Positions 16,870-26,296 of a stretch of DNA of 63,826 nt are shown here, in pieces. Under the pieces are notes generated by a model. It saw nothing but the letters and a program-made list of their open reading frames with translations, ran no database searches and was not told the DNA's origin. This DNA comes from a virus: the IMG/VR virus record IMGVR_UViG_3300042526_000765, positions 1 to 63,826 of that record. One strand, given 5' to 3'. Every line of letters starts with the position of its first letter. Positions within the stretch are counted from its first letter, which is position 1. The position numbers and the translations under genes were made by a program.

Positions 16870-19800
16870 CTATTTGTAATCTCTATCTGATATTGTATAC
16901 GATCTTACGGATAAAGACAAGCCATATAATTCATATTTTTCAAATGCTATATTATGTATAAATTTACATCCTAAGAATCTACACCTTTGTTTCTTAAGGG
17001 GGATATAAGTACGAATTTGAGACTGATCTCCTTCTCCTCCCCAAATATTATCATCACCCCAGAGAGTATCTCCGAAAGTTCCAGAAACTTTAGATGTTAA
17101 TGATATCTCTTCATAGTTATCACTAATGTCACTATTATATGATGCTTGTGCTGTTGTAAAAGATCTTCTTTCAAACATAAAAACTCCGGAAGAGAATTGC
17201 TTAAAAGAAGCAGGATTTCCGGCATGTTGAGGAGCGTATTCAATTTCAGTAGTGATTGCTTTACATAACTTCAAACTACCTTCAATAAATGGCGGTTGAG
17301 TTTTTAAAGTAACTGATCCATATGAATTATTTTTTTCAGTAACTATGGTTTCATACATGATTGTTCCATTAGAACTTACGTAATTCGAAAAATAAGTCGT
17401 AGGAGAAACATTTAATGCTTGTATAACTAAATTGAATTCAGTTTGCATTGTTTCAAAATCTGAAGAATCCGTCCACAAAGCATCATAGTTTGTCGTAGTA
17501 TCTACTAAATTTAATTTAGCTACTAAAGCTGTCATTTTAGAGGTTAAGTTAGATCCTACAGAAGCACTATAGTTAAGATAAAATTCATCAAAAGATAATC
17601 CATTATCCATGTCTAGTTTTTTAAGTAAACTGTTGAATTGATAAATAGTTAAATATTGTTCTTGAGTAACAACATCCCCAACTGCAAAATCATAGATAAT
17701 ACTTGGTGTAAAAGTAAAATCAGATATATCCCCATAGTTCAAAGTAAATACAAATTCTCTATCTGCATAATCGTATCTGTCAAAATTTTTACGTTCAACA
17801 TCGATGGAATATTCAGTTATCCCATTTTTATTAACGTATTCTCCGCCAAAGTATAATTTATCTAGATGATCATTTAAAACAGCACAAGATTTTGGAATAT
17901 ACCATTCTGTCCATGCTGCTGTTTCTACGTTATATCTATAGCATACAGAAGCTTTTGTATCTGTTTTACTTGATACTGTCCAAAACAAAAATGACCTATC
18001 TGATTCATAGGCAACTGAAAATGATAATGTACTTAAGTTTGAATTTGTAGTTATAAGGGGTATAATTTTATCATGTATAGGTCTGGATACTGTTTCCAAT
18101 GACGATTCATTTAGCCTAACAACTCCCTGATTACTAAAAAAGAAACATTGATTTGCTACAGTAATTGCAGTATCTGGAGCTTTTATTAAACAAGTATTAT
18201 CGAATGTCCCAACATCCCAAATAGGATTAGTTCCCGGATCTCCTGCTAATCTAAACACTCCATCTTTTTTTAAAATAAAAAGAGATTCTCTTAAGGCTAT
18301 GATTCTGGATATTTCAAAATCTCCGCTACCTATATCGATATAATTTAATATAGGTACAGCTTCTACTTCTTGATATTTTGAGTAATACAATCTATTTTTA
18401 ATAGCTTCATTTTTACTAACTAAAACTGTTGTTTCGTTCGTAGGATATCCTATTTTTGGAACAAAATCATCCGATATATCCAACGTATTTGTAGAAATAG
18501 AAAATGAAACATCTTCTACGTCTTTTTTTTGCAATAGAATTTTTCCCGGAGCATCTCCAACTCCTGAGATATAATAAGCCATTACTTTCTCTAATACATT
18601 TGCATTTATATTTCTAACTAAAGATTTTGCAGTTTCTTCTACCGCAATATCAGAACTAGAATTTCTAGATAAAAGTACTCTTTGAGTAATTAAATCATCT
18701 CCTAATCCTTGCTGAGTAGTAGTTACTGTTATTGCAGTTCCATTAAATGTCGGCTGTTCACAAATACCTTCGTACTGTGCCGTAAATGTTATTTGATTTG
18801 TAGCTAGTACTCTAGAAAAATCTTGAGCTATTGTTGTAGATACTGTAGATAAGGCATTGTTTACAGCTAAGGCTACGTTTGCATTTGTGGTTGCTGCTGT
18901 TATGGAAATAGGGGATAAAAAAATTCTACCATCATTTGGTAATAAGCTAGGAGATCCAATTAAATCTGAGCGATATATAGGAAGACAATATCTTCTTGTA
19001 TTTAAAGGGGAGTATATATTTAAAATTGTTTCATATCCAAAACTAGATCCCGCTGAAAAAGTTAGTCTGAATATTTCTTTTTGTGATTCAAAAGTGTAAG
19101 TAGTGAAGCTTCCTGTTTGAGATGTTATAGTTAATGTTGTTGTTCCTGATACAAAATCTGATACTGATTTTAATTGCAGTTCTAATGCATGTTTAGTTCT
19201 AGTATTAGCATAGAACATATGTCCTTTGAATAGAGCTAAGTCAAAACATGATGGAGGTTGTTCATTGGATTGTAGAATGCCTTCTCCACTATTTTCATTA
19301 GTATATAAATAAACTCCACCTATTCTAAAACTTTCAGTCAAAGTATCTGTATATTCTACATACTTATTTATTAAATCTAAAGAAGTCACTGAGTATTCTG
19401 CGACTAATCTTAGTTCGTCAGAAGGAGATGAGGTATTTGATATTTCAGATCTATAAATTCTATATTTATAATCTGCGGAGGTTATCCCTTCTGGAATATT
19501 AAATTTTAATTTAACTCCAGCCTTAATTAAAGAAGCGACATTAGAGCTAGTATTAGCTGCAATAATTCTGTCAGATGGAGATCCCAATAGTAAATTTTGA
19601 TTTGCGTCAGTGTAAGTCCATACAATTCTATATGCACAGTATGTAGTAGTTATTGGAAGAGTAGTTACTGTTTCTGGTAGAAATCCAGTTCCAGTATATG
19701 AAATTGTAGCGGTTGCTGATAAAGCTTTAGGAATTCCACAGTCTGTAATGTAATTTGAAGCGGTTGAAAAATTTGAAGCTGAAGTTGCTGATATTTTTTT

Positions 19801-20160
19801 TACTCCATCATTCGTAGTGAAATATAGATTTTTTTTAGCTTCTACTGATTTAATTCTATATCCAGAAGATGGTTCTGAGTAAGTTCCAGAAAATTGTGAA
19901 AAACTTACAGGATCACTGCCTGTATCGTAGGCTAAAGTGTCTCCTATGTGTCTTATAATACTACCTTTGTATTCTATTAATTGTTTTACTATAGCACTAG
20001 TAGAAGAATACGTTTTTATTCCTCTTCTAGGTTCAATAATACCATCTCTATTGATAACTGTATTATTAGCTTTTAATAAAGCACCCGGAGAAATCTCCAT
20101 TAACGATTGGTAATAAGTTTGAAGACCTGCAGCCTTGAGATTTATTACTTGCGAAGCCAC
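16870..20160 (-). CDS. Tail nozzle / stabilisation protein (T7 gp12-like)
   Basis: 1096 residues. The N-terminus, MASQVINLKAAGLQTYYQS, then GALLKANNTVINRDGIIEPRRG, is the signature of the large tail nozzle protein of podoviruses, followed by a propeller-like beta-rich body. It forms the distal tail tube below the adaptor encoded next to it. Confidence 0.85.
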   Translation of the reverse strand: MASQVINLKAAGLQTYYQSLMEISPGALLKANNTVINRDGIIEPRRGIKTYSSTSAIVKQLIEYKGSIIRHIGDTLAYDTGSDPVSFSQFSGTYSEPSSGYRIKSVEAKKNLYFTTNDGVKKISATSASNFSTASNYITDCGIPKALSATATISYTGTGFLPETVTTLPITTTYCAYRIVWTYTDANQNLLLGSPSDRIIAANTSSNVASLIKAGVKLKFNIPEGITSADYKYRIYRSEISNTSSPSDELRLVAEYSVTSLDLINKYVEYTDTLTESFRIGGVYLYTNENSGEGILQSNEQPPSCFDLALFKGHMFYANTRTKHALELQLKSVSDFVSGTTTLTITSQTGSFTTYTFESQKEIFRLTFSAGSSFGYETILNIYSPLNTRRYCLPIYRSDLIGSPSLLPNDGRIFLSPISITAATTNANVALAVNNALSTVSTTIAQDFSRVLATNQITFTAQYEGICEQPTFNGTAITVTTTQQGLGDDLITQRVLLSRNSSSDIAVEETAKSLVRNINANVLEKVMAYYISGVGDAPGKILLQKKDVEDVSFSISTNTLDISDDFVPKIGYPTNETTVLVSKNEAIKNRLYYSKYQEVEAVPILNYIDIGSGDFEISRIIALRESLFILKKDGVFRLAGDPGTNPIWDVGTFDNTCLIKAPDTAITVANQCFFFSNQGVVRLNESSLETVSRPIHDKIIPLITTNSNLSTLSFSVAYESDRSFLFWTVSSKTDTKASVCYRYNVETAAWTEWYIPKSCAVLNDHLDKLYFGGEYVNKNGITEYSIDVERKNFDRYDYADREFVFTLNYGDISDFTFTPSIIYDFAVGDVVTQEQYLTIYQFNSLLKKLDMDNGLSFDEFYLNYSASVGSNLTSKMTALVAKLNLVDTTTNYDALWTDSSDFETMQTEFNLVIQALNVSPTTYFSNYVSSNGTIMYETIVTEKNNSYGSVTLKTQPPFIEGSLKLCKAITTEIEYAPQHAGNPASFKQFSSGVFMFERRSFTTAQASYNSDISDNYEEISLTSKVSGTFGDTLWGDDNIWGGEGDQSQIRTYIPLKKQRCRFLGCKFIHNIAFEKYELYGLSLSVRSYTISDRDYK

Positions 20161-20162
20161 AA

Positions 20163-21164
20163 TTACCTCCGTCTATTTCGAGCTACTCCGGTCATTAAGG
20201 CACGATTTACTACTTTTCTAGGAGCACCTTCTACTCTGTTGTCTAGCATTGTAGTAAGTTTTCCTTCCATTTCAGCAATTTTAGCTGTAGCGTTAGTTAA
20301 TCCTTCAGTATCACCAAGGGCTTCTAAAACTCTCTGAGCTACTCTTTGAGCTAGAACCATGTGTAATTCTGTTGGGATATTAGGAACGCAGCTTTGACCT
20401 GCTAAGGGGAAGTAATCTCCTATTTCTAGATCTTTAGGAATAGAATCAGGATTTACGTTGATTATTTTTGAAGTAGAGTTTACTGAATTTATTGTAATGT
20501 CAATGTCTAATATATTATGGGGAGATTTTGCTTTTACAAAATCAAAAGTAGTCAATACTGTATTATTAGTTCCAGATTCATAAATACTATATCCAGTGGG
20601 GATACTGTCAAGTGTTATGTCTCCAGTAACTCTATTTATTGATTTTACAGTAGCTACAAGGGAATCTTTTACGATGGTGTTAGGTCTAAGATAATAATAA
20701 AAAGCTAGTGCGCCATATGGGGAAGGACCTACGCTAGGATGTAATACTACATCACTTCCCATCATATAAAATCTACGAAAGCCAGTGAAATCACTAGAAC
20801 CTGTACCGTTAGAAAGACCTGTATATCTGTCATCGACAGCTATTTGAGTCATTTCGTATTCATTTCCGGTGGTTTTATTTGGATTATCTTTAAAGCACAA
20901 CTCTCTAAGTTTACTAGCAAGTGCTCTTTCTGGGACGGGATAGTTTGATTTTTCGGCAACAAGAGGTACTATTTGTCTAAAAATAAAGTACTCTTCTTTC
21001 ATTTGTAGAATGGAAGGAACCATTCCGATCATCATTTCTTCATTCAAAAAGTCAATAAAGTCCTGATCACTAAATGTGTTTTGATTATCAGGAACCATGG
21101 CTCTACGCTTAATTGACTTAAGCAGTCCACTTGTAGTTAGACCTGCTTTGATTGAAGATGCCAT
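20163..21164 (-). CDS. Tail tubular / head-tail adaptor protein (T7 gp11-like)
   Basis: 333 residues. N-terminal helices (TFSDQDFIDFLNEEMMIGMVP), a central beta-rich domain, and C-terminal helices of adaptor type (HMVLAQRVAQRVLEALGD). Its place directly upstream of the nozzle gene supports the adaptor role linking portal and tail. Two bases separate the genes. Confidence 0.7.
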   Translation of the reverse strand: MASSIKAGLTTSGLLKSIKRRAMVPDNQNTFSDQDFIDFLNEEMMIGMVPSILQMKEEYFIFRQIVPLVAEKSNYPVPERALASKLRELCFKDNPNKTTGNEYEMTQIAVDDRYTGLSNGTGSSDFTGFRRFYMMGSDVVLHPSVGPSPYGALAFYYYLRPNTIVKDSLVATVKSINRVTGDITLDSIPTGYSIYESGTNNTVLTTFDFVKAKSPHNILDIDITINSVNSTSKIINVNPDSIPKDLEIGDYFPLAGQSCVPNIPTELHMVLAQRVAQRVLEALGDTEGLTNATAKIAEMEGKLTTMLDNRVEGAPRKVVNRALMTGVARNRRR

Positions 21165-21526
21165 TATTTTCTCTTAGCTTTAAGTTCTTCGATCTGTCTT
21201 TCTAATTCTTTAATTTTCTCTTCGGAATCTTCTTCAGAATCTTCCATGTCTTCGGAATCTTTCATATCTTCAGATTCTTCTGAATCGTCTTCCATTTTAC
21301 TTTCTAGGATATCTTCTGCTTTTTCCAGACCTTTTTTAAGTCCTTCTTCAGAATCAGAAGCGACAGTAACTCTTTTAGAATCCTTAATACCTTCCGTTAA
21401 GTCCTCTCCAAGCATGTCAGACAGCTCTTTTGCCATAGCAGCTTTAGCTTCCATGTCGTGTCCTTTTTTAGGTCCGCCTTGCTCATGTTGCTTTTTAGAC
21501 AACAATTTCATAAATTCTTGCATCAT
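21164..21526 (-). CDS. Highly acidic small virion-associated protein
   Basis: 120 residues, with a run of Glu/Asp/Ser (DSEDMEDSEEDSEEKIKEL) and a C-terminal coiled coil. First gene after the terminator and promoter at 21.55 kb. It may be an assembly chaperone or nucleic-acid mimic for the adaptor encoded next; role unknown. Confidence 0.6.
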   Translation of the reverse strand: MMQEFMKLLSKKQHEQGGPKKGHDMEAKAAMAKELSDMLGEDLTEGIKDSKRVTVASDSEEGLKKGLEKAEDILESKMEDDSEESEDMKDSEDMEDSEEDSEEKIKELERQIEELKAKRK

Positions 21527-21550
21527 AAGTTCCCCTTTTTACGATTATAT

Positions 21551-21568
21551 CCTATGTACATTTGTTTT
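21551..21568 (-). promoter_or_regulatory. Late promoter-like motif, AACAAATGTACATAG class
   Basis: Minus strand AAAACAAATGTACATAGG, 25 bases before the acidic-protein start and directly after a terminator. It shares 15 identical bases with the copies at 39.9 and 50.8 kb. Confidence 0.7.
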
Positions 21569-21573
21569 TTTAT

Positions 21574-21602
21574 AAAAAAAGAGAGGAGATTTCTCTCCTC
21601 TC
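21574..21602 (-). terminator. Rho-independent terminator after the ESRA-repeat fibre gene
   Basis: A 9-bp stem (21581-21589 with 21594-21602) with a 4-base loop, followed on the minus strand by seven T. It separates the fibre gene from the acidic-protein gene. Confidence 0.9.
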
Positions 21603-21612
21603 CATAAGTTAA

Positions 21613-24600
21613 TTATCCTACTACTAAAGAAGTAGATTCGATTATTGCACCAGCATCTGTTAAACGTGTACCAGCCCAATATGTGGTTCCTGCAGCATAT
21701 GAACCTATAGAAAGTTCAAGTCCATTGATTACAACAGAAACTTGTCCACCGGAAGTCATTTTAAATGTTACAGTATTCAACCCTGAAGAAAGAGGGCTAA
21801 ATCCATAAGCAGTTATAGAACTTCCCTGATCACTTCCATTACCTAATTTAGGGCTATTTGTTCCGTTCAAACTAATAAATTGCCCAGATCCGTACCTCCA
21901 AGAACTTTGAGAGGAATTTGAAAATCCGATTAAAGAAGGATTGCCCTCATTATTTCCAAATGAGAAACCATTAAAAGTATAAGTAATTTCAAAAGGACCA
22001 TTAAATCCTACTTCATTAGTAACTGAAGGCGAGTTACCCGGGAAATTTTTTGAAATATATCCGTTACTTCCAGTAGTGTAATGAATTGGATCTACATTAT
22101 GCCAAGTCATAGCGTTAGGATTTACTCCACCGCCTCCGCCAGAACCGCCCCCACCTTCGTCATTACCAGCATCTACAAACGAATAAGTTACAAAAATCTT
22201 ATCTCCGTTAGCAACTGCTTCATCACCACCAGACGCAAAACTTCCTGTGAAAGTAATTCTAGTAACATCAGAAACTACAGATACTGTAAAGTCTTCATCT
22301 TTATGAAGAGCAAGACGACCTACGAAAACAACTAGAGACATATCGTCAACTTCGTGAGCTAAGTCAACATGAGAAGTTCCTACGCCATTAGAGCCTACTA
22401 GAAAGCTTTCTTTATTGAAAGAAACACTCTCTAAAGAACTAATTCTAACAGCTAAAGATTCTTCAGATGCAATTGCACGAGATTCTTCAGAGTCAATACC
22501 AGCTTGTAGTGTAGATTCCGCAGCCATCGCACGAGATTCTTCTGCGTTTACATCAGATGTTCTGTTTGAAATTTCTTGAGTAAGTCTACTATCAGAATAA
22601 GTGATCTGACTTTGTAAACTGTTTAAAGATACTGTTACTGCAGAAACAGCATTAGTTATGTTAGATTGTACACTGGCTTCTGCAGCTACTGCGCGTGATT
22701 GTTCAGAGCTAATAGAAGAACTAAACTGAGACTGTAAACTAGACTCAGCAGCCATTGCACGAGACTCTTCAGAATCTAAATCTGAACGAATATCTTGAGC
22801 ATATCCATCTAGATCATTTAATTCAGATTGAAGTGAAGACTCAGCAGCCATAGCCCTTGATTCTTCAGATTCGATATCTGATTGTAAACTAGATTCCGCA
22901 CTCATTGCACGAGACTCTTCAGAATCTACATCAGCTTGTCGAGCAGAAATCTCTTGATTTAATGAAGTTACTATTGAAGCTTCTGCTACCATAGCTCTTG
23001 ATTGTTCCGCTTGAATATTACCAGAAGAGTTACCTGCTAAAGTAGAGATAGTTCCCTGTAAAGTGTTATCTGCAGCTTGAAAAGCTGATACGATTTCAGT
23101 TAATGAATCTAAAGCGGCAGAATCGATATTGGTTAATACATTATCAATTTGTCCTTGTAAATCAGAAACTTCACCGTCTACATACATTTTAGTTACTGGA
23201 TCAGATTCTAAAACATCAAGTCTAGATTCATGATCTGTAAGTTGCATTTGTAAACTAGATTCTGCAGCTTCTGCGCGTGATTCTTCTGAATCAATACCAG
23301 ATTGTAAACTAGATTCTGCAGCCATTGCTCTTGATTCTTCATCATCGATAGCGACTTGTAATTGAGATTCAGCAAATTCTGCGCGAGATTCTTCGGAATC
23401 AATATTTGCTTGTAGTGTTGATTCTACCGATTGTGCACGAGATTGTTCAGAACTAATAGAAGAACTGAATTGAACTTGTAAACTAGATTCCGCACTCATT
23501 GCGCGAGACTCTTCTCCATCAATATCTGACTGTAAAGAAGATTCTGCTAATTGAGCACGAGATTGTTCTGCTGCAATAGCTGATTGAACACTAGAAATTT
23601 CTCCATCTACGTAAGCTTCTGTAGTTGGATTTGCTTCTAGACTAGATAATCTAGATTCTACTTCCTCTACGTGAGAATCAAAACTTGATTGAATAGAAGA
23701 TTCAATTCCCATTGCACGAGATTCTTCTGAGTCAATATGTGCTTGAAGGGTTGATTCTTCTACTTGAGCACGAGATTGCTCTGCCGTAATAGCAGATTGT
23801 AAACTAGACTCAGCAGCCATTGCGCGAGATTCTTCTACATTTACGTCAGATGCTCTATCTGAAATTTCTTGAGTAAGTCTACTGTCAGAATATATAATTT
23901 GACTTTGTAAACTGTTTAAAGAAGTTGTTACCGCAGAAACCGCATTATTTACATTAGATTGTACACTAGCTTCAGCAAGCATTGCTCGTGATTGCTCTGC
24001 AGTAATAGCAGACTGTAAACTAGACTCGGCAGCCATTGCACGAGACTCTTCCTCGTCAATTGCGTCAGACGAATTAGCTGCTAGTGTAGAGATAGTTCCC
24101 TGTAAATCGCTGTCGGCAGATTGAAAAGCTGAAACGATTTCAGTTAACGAATCCAAAGCTGCAGGATCAAGATTACTTAATACGTTGTCGATTTGATCTT
24201 GTAAACCAGAAACTTCACCGTCTACATATTCTTTTGTAGTGGGGTCTTGCTCTAAAACGTCAAGTCTAGATTCATGATCTGTGATTTGAGTTTGTAAGCT
24301 AGATTCTGCTAACATAGCTCTTGATTCTTCAGAATCAACATCTGCTTGTCTAGCGGAGATTTCTTGATTTAATGAAGTTACAATAGAAGCTTCCGCAGCC
24401 ATTGCTCTTGATTCTTCCTCGTCAACAAGTTGACTTTGGTCTGTAGAATTACCAGAAATTAAAGCTCTGATACTAGATTCTTCAGCCATTGCACGAGATT
24501 CTTCTGCTTCAATTTCAGATTTTAATCCTACTTCTTGTCCTTTTACTAAAACTTCATCAGTAGCTCCTAGCTTGATAAGTTCTCGTTCCGTTCCAGTAGA

Positions 24601-24696
24601 GTCTACTGCCCTAACGGCTTGGTTTTGAAGAAGTTTTAATTTTGTCGAGTCGATCTGATCGTTCCCGATAAACTTCTTTTTAATTTGTTGTGCCAT
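21613..24696 (-). CDS. Tail fibre with about 20 ESRA heptad-type repeats
   Basis: 1027 residues. Short N-terminal attachment region, then about twenty copies of a 14-15 residue unit, EESRAMAAESSLQS and variants, which should form a long trimeric coiled coil. A block of about 150 residues (DHESRLDVLE ... YVDGEVS ... ALDSLTEIVSAFQ) occurs twice, so part of the shaft is internally duplicated. A Gly-rich hinge (GGGGSGGGGGV) precedes a C-terminal beta-rich, lectin-like tip. Function: host attachment, extending from the tail or collar. Confidence 0.85.
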   Translation of the reverse strand: MAQQIKKKFIGNDQIDSTKLKLLQNQAVRAVDSTGTERELIKLGATDEVLVKGQEVGLKSEIEAEESRAMAEESSIRALISGNSTDQSQLVDEEESRAMAAEASIVTSLNQEISARQADVDSEESRAMLAESSLQTQITDHESRLDVLEQDPTTKEYVDGEVSGLQDQIDNVLSNLDPAALDSLTEIVSAFQSADSDLQGTISTLAANSSDAIDEEESRAMAAESSLQSAITAEQSRAMLAEASVQSNVNNAVSAVTTSLNSLQSQIIYSDSRLTQEISDRASDVNVEESRAMAAESSLQSAITAEQSRAQVEESTLQAHIDSEESRAMGIESSIQSSFDSHVEEVESRLSSLEANPTTEAYVDGEISSVQSAIAAEQSRAQLAESSLQSDIDGEESRAMSAESSLQVQFSSSISSEQSRAQSVESTLQANIDSEESRAEFAESQLQVAIDDEESRAMAAESSLQSGIDSEESRAEAAESSLQMQLTDHESRLDVLESDPVTKMYVDGEVSDLQGQIDNVLTNIDSAALDSLTEIVSAFQAADNTLQGTISTLAGNSSGNIQAEQSRAMVAEASIVTSLNQEISARQADVDSEESRAMSAESSLQSDIESEESRAMAAESSLQSELNDLDGYAQDIRSDLDSEESRAMAAESSLQSQFSSSISSEQSRAVAAEASVQSNITNAVSAVTVSLNSLQSQITYSDSRLTQEISNRTSDVNAEESRAMAAESTLQAGIDSEESRAIASEESLAVRISSLESVSFNKESFLVGSNGVGTSHVDLAHEVDDMSLVVFVGRLALHKDEDFTVSVVSDVTRITFTGSFASGGDEAVANGDKIFVTYSFVDAGNDEGGGGSGGGGGVNPNAMTWHNVDPIHYTTGSNGYISKNFPGNSPSVTNEVGFNGPFEITYTFNGFSFGNNEGNPSLIGFSNSSQSSWRYGSGQFISLNGTNSPKLGNGSDQGSSITAYGFSPLSSGLNTVTFKMTSGGQVSVVINGLELSIGSYAAGTTYWAGTRLTDAGAIIESTSLVVG

Positions 24697-24719
24697 ATAT
24701 TTATTCCCTCCTCAGAGAA

Positions 24720-25097
24720 TTAGTGCTGAACAATCAGCACATCGTTAAGTTCTATAAAATTATCTAATCCCATATCTTCCCAAGAAACTACGCTTCCCGA
24801 AACGACATAATCTACTCCATTTACTTGACTTGTACCATTTACAAAAGTTATAGATACACTTTCTGCCGATATGGGAATATGTGGTAGAGTTAAAGATTTA
24901 TCATTTATATTTTGTTGAGTTACTATTACTGTGTATAAAATAAAACCTGAACGTCTTCTAGGTATCCAATCGCTAACAGCAGAAACACCTACAGAAAAAA
25001 ATTCTTCATTAGTTACCGTATTAATCCAGTGCATACCTGCTTCAGGCGGTGCGGCATTTGGATTACTAGGTTTTCTTACAATATGAGGATTTATCAT
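24720..25097 (-). CDS. Fibre-associated protein, 125 aa
   Basis: MINPHIVRKPSNPNAAPPEAG, then HWINTVTNEEFFSVG, resembles short phage fibre-connector proteins; the rest is a small beta domain. It lies 23 bases after the next upstream fibre gene and overlaps it by ATGA with the 25094 gene. Confidence 0.6.
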   Translation of the reverse strand: MINPHIVRKPSNPNAAPPEAGMHWINTVTNEEFFSVGVSAVSDWIPRRRSGFILYTVIVTQQNINDKSLTLPHIPISAESVSITFVNGTSQVNGVDYVVSGSVVSWEDMGLDNFIELNDVLIVQH

Positions 25098-25297
25098 GAT
25101 TCAAAATCATCATCAGCGTAAAGAATTGAATCTTCATCAAAAGCTATATCTAAATTTGCATATTCTCTAGAAGGATCTTCGGTTCTGTCAATTAATATAC
25201 TGGTAATGACTTTGCCTCTTGTCAAGATCTTCTCTTTAGGAACAGTTTCTGCTACATATTCAAAATTAGCTGTAAATGGGTTAAATTTTAACTTCAT
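25094..25297 (-). CDS. Small conserved virion protein, 67 aa
   Basis: Begins MKLKFNPFTANFEYV, a start motif seen in small proteins of phage fibre operons; acidic C-terminus (DEDSILYADDDFES). Probable connector or assembly factor. Confidence 0.6.
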   Translation of the reverse strand: MKLKFNPFTANFEYVAETVPKEKILTRGKVITSILIDRTEDPSREYANLDIAFDEDSILYADDDFES

Positions 25298-25298
25298 A

Positions 25299-26288
25299 CT
25301 AAATCCTTTCTACAGAATTGATACTTCCATCAGTCGAGTATGACAAAACTAGAGTTACTAATAAGTTTCTACTTTCCCCCATTTTTTGTGCAAGAATAGT
25401 AAATCCTGCAGAATTCTCGAAGGTTATAGCAGATTCTCCAATTTTTTTGTTTGCAATAAGCAAATTATCACTATCTATATTTGTTATAAATTTTGAAGTA
25501 GAATCCAGTACTAATTTAGTATTATTAGCAACTTCTGTACTTTTTGCGTTATTTGAAATATTTACCATAAGACCCGTTTTTCCGGGAATATTAGGATTTA
25601 CTCCGGTTCCACCTACGTTATACCAAACATAGTAGCTATCCTCATTTTCCGAAGAATTTAAGACAAAGTACTTATTATTAAGCAAAATAGGATTTATACC
25701 TTCTGTGTTTTTTATAAAAAGATTAGCATTCCCATCTTTAGAATTTGATCTTTTTCCAGCGGATGAACTTGAAATTATTACATAATACGAACTATATATC
25801 GCTACAAATTTGGTATCTATGCTTAAAGTATTAGCAACTCGTTTAGCGACCGTTTCGTGATCGTGAGAACTTAATAAGTTTATCTCTATATCCCTATAGC
25901 ATTCAGAATTATTTGGCTTTGAGTTATTAAAGTTTACATTAAACCAAACCATAACAGCTCCAGTATCATCGTGTATTACGAAATACTGTCCAGCTAAAGA
26001 GTTAGCTGATCTGTTTATAAAATTGATTGTGCTCTTATGAGCCGACCCTAGTTCATTACCTTTGAAAATTATTTTCATTTCCTGATATGTACCATTGGAA
26101 TAGTACATAGCTTTACCAACTTGACCAGCCGCACTTCCTGTAGTTATATACTCTAATTCCACTTTACCGTATCTTGCAGGTACTAAACTATTTACCGTTA
26201 CTACATCTAAAGCTTTTGCTTCTTCGTTATGAGAATTAGTAATAGCTCCAGTATGATCTAGTGTAGTAGGTTTATGATTTTGAGACAT
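25299..26288 (-). CDS. Fibre-operon protein, 329 aa
   Basis: Beta-rich with Ser/Asn-rich loops (NSKPNNSECYRD; YVIISSSSAGKRSNS). Lies between two fibre genes with one-base spacing to the 25094 gene. Probably a virion surface or collar protein; not recognised. Confidence 0.55.
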   Translation of the reverse strand: MSQNHKPTTLDHTGAITNSHNEEAKALDVVTVNSLVPARYGKVELEYITTGSAAGQVGKAMYYSNGTYQEMKIIFKGNELGSAHKSTINFINRSANSLAGQYFVIHDDTGAVMVWFNVNFNNSKPNNSECYRDIEINLLSSHDHETVAKRVANTLSIDTKFVAIYSSYYVIISSSSAGKRSNSKDGNANLFIKNTEGINPILLNNKYFVLNSSENEDSYYVWYNVGGTGVNPNIPGKTGLMVNISNNAKSTEVANNTKLVLDSTSKFITNIDSDNLLIANKKIGESAITFENSAGFTILAQKMGESRNLLVTLVLSYSTDGSINSVERI

Positions 26289-26296
26289 AAAATCCT

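Noticed and set aside
21613-24696. Repeats resembling a CRISPR array
   Set aside because: Repeats are in-frame protein repeats (ESRA), not conserved direct DNA repeats with unique spacers.
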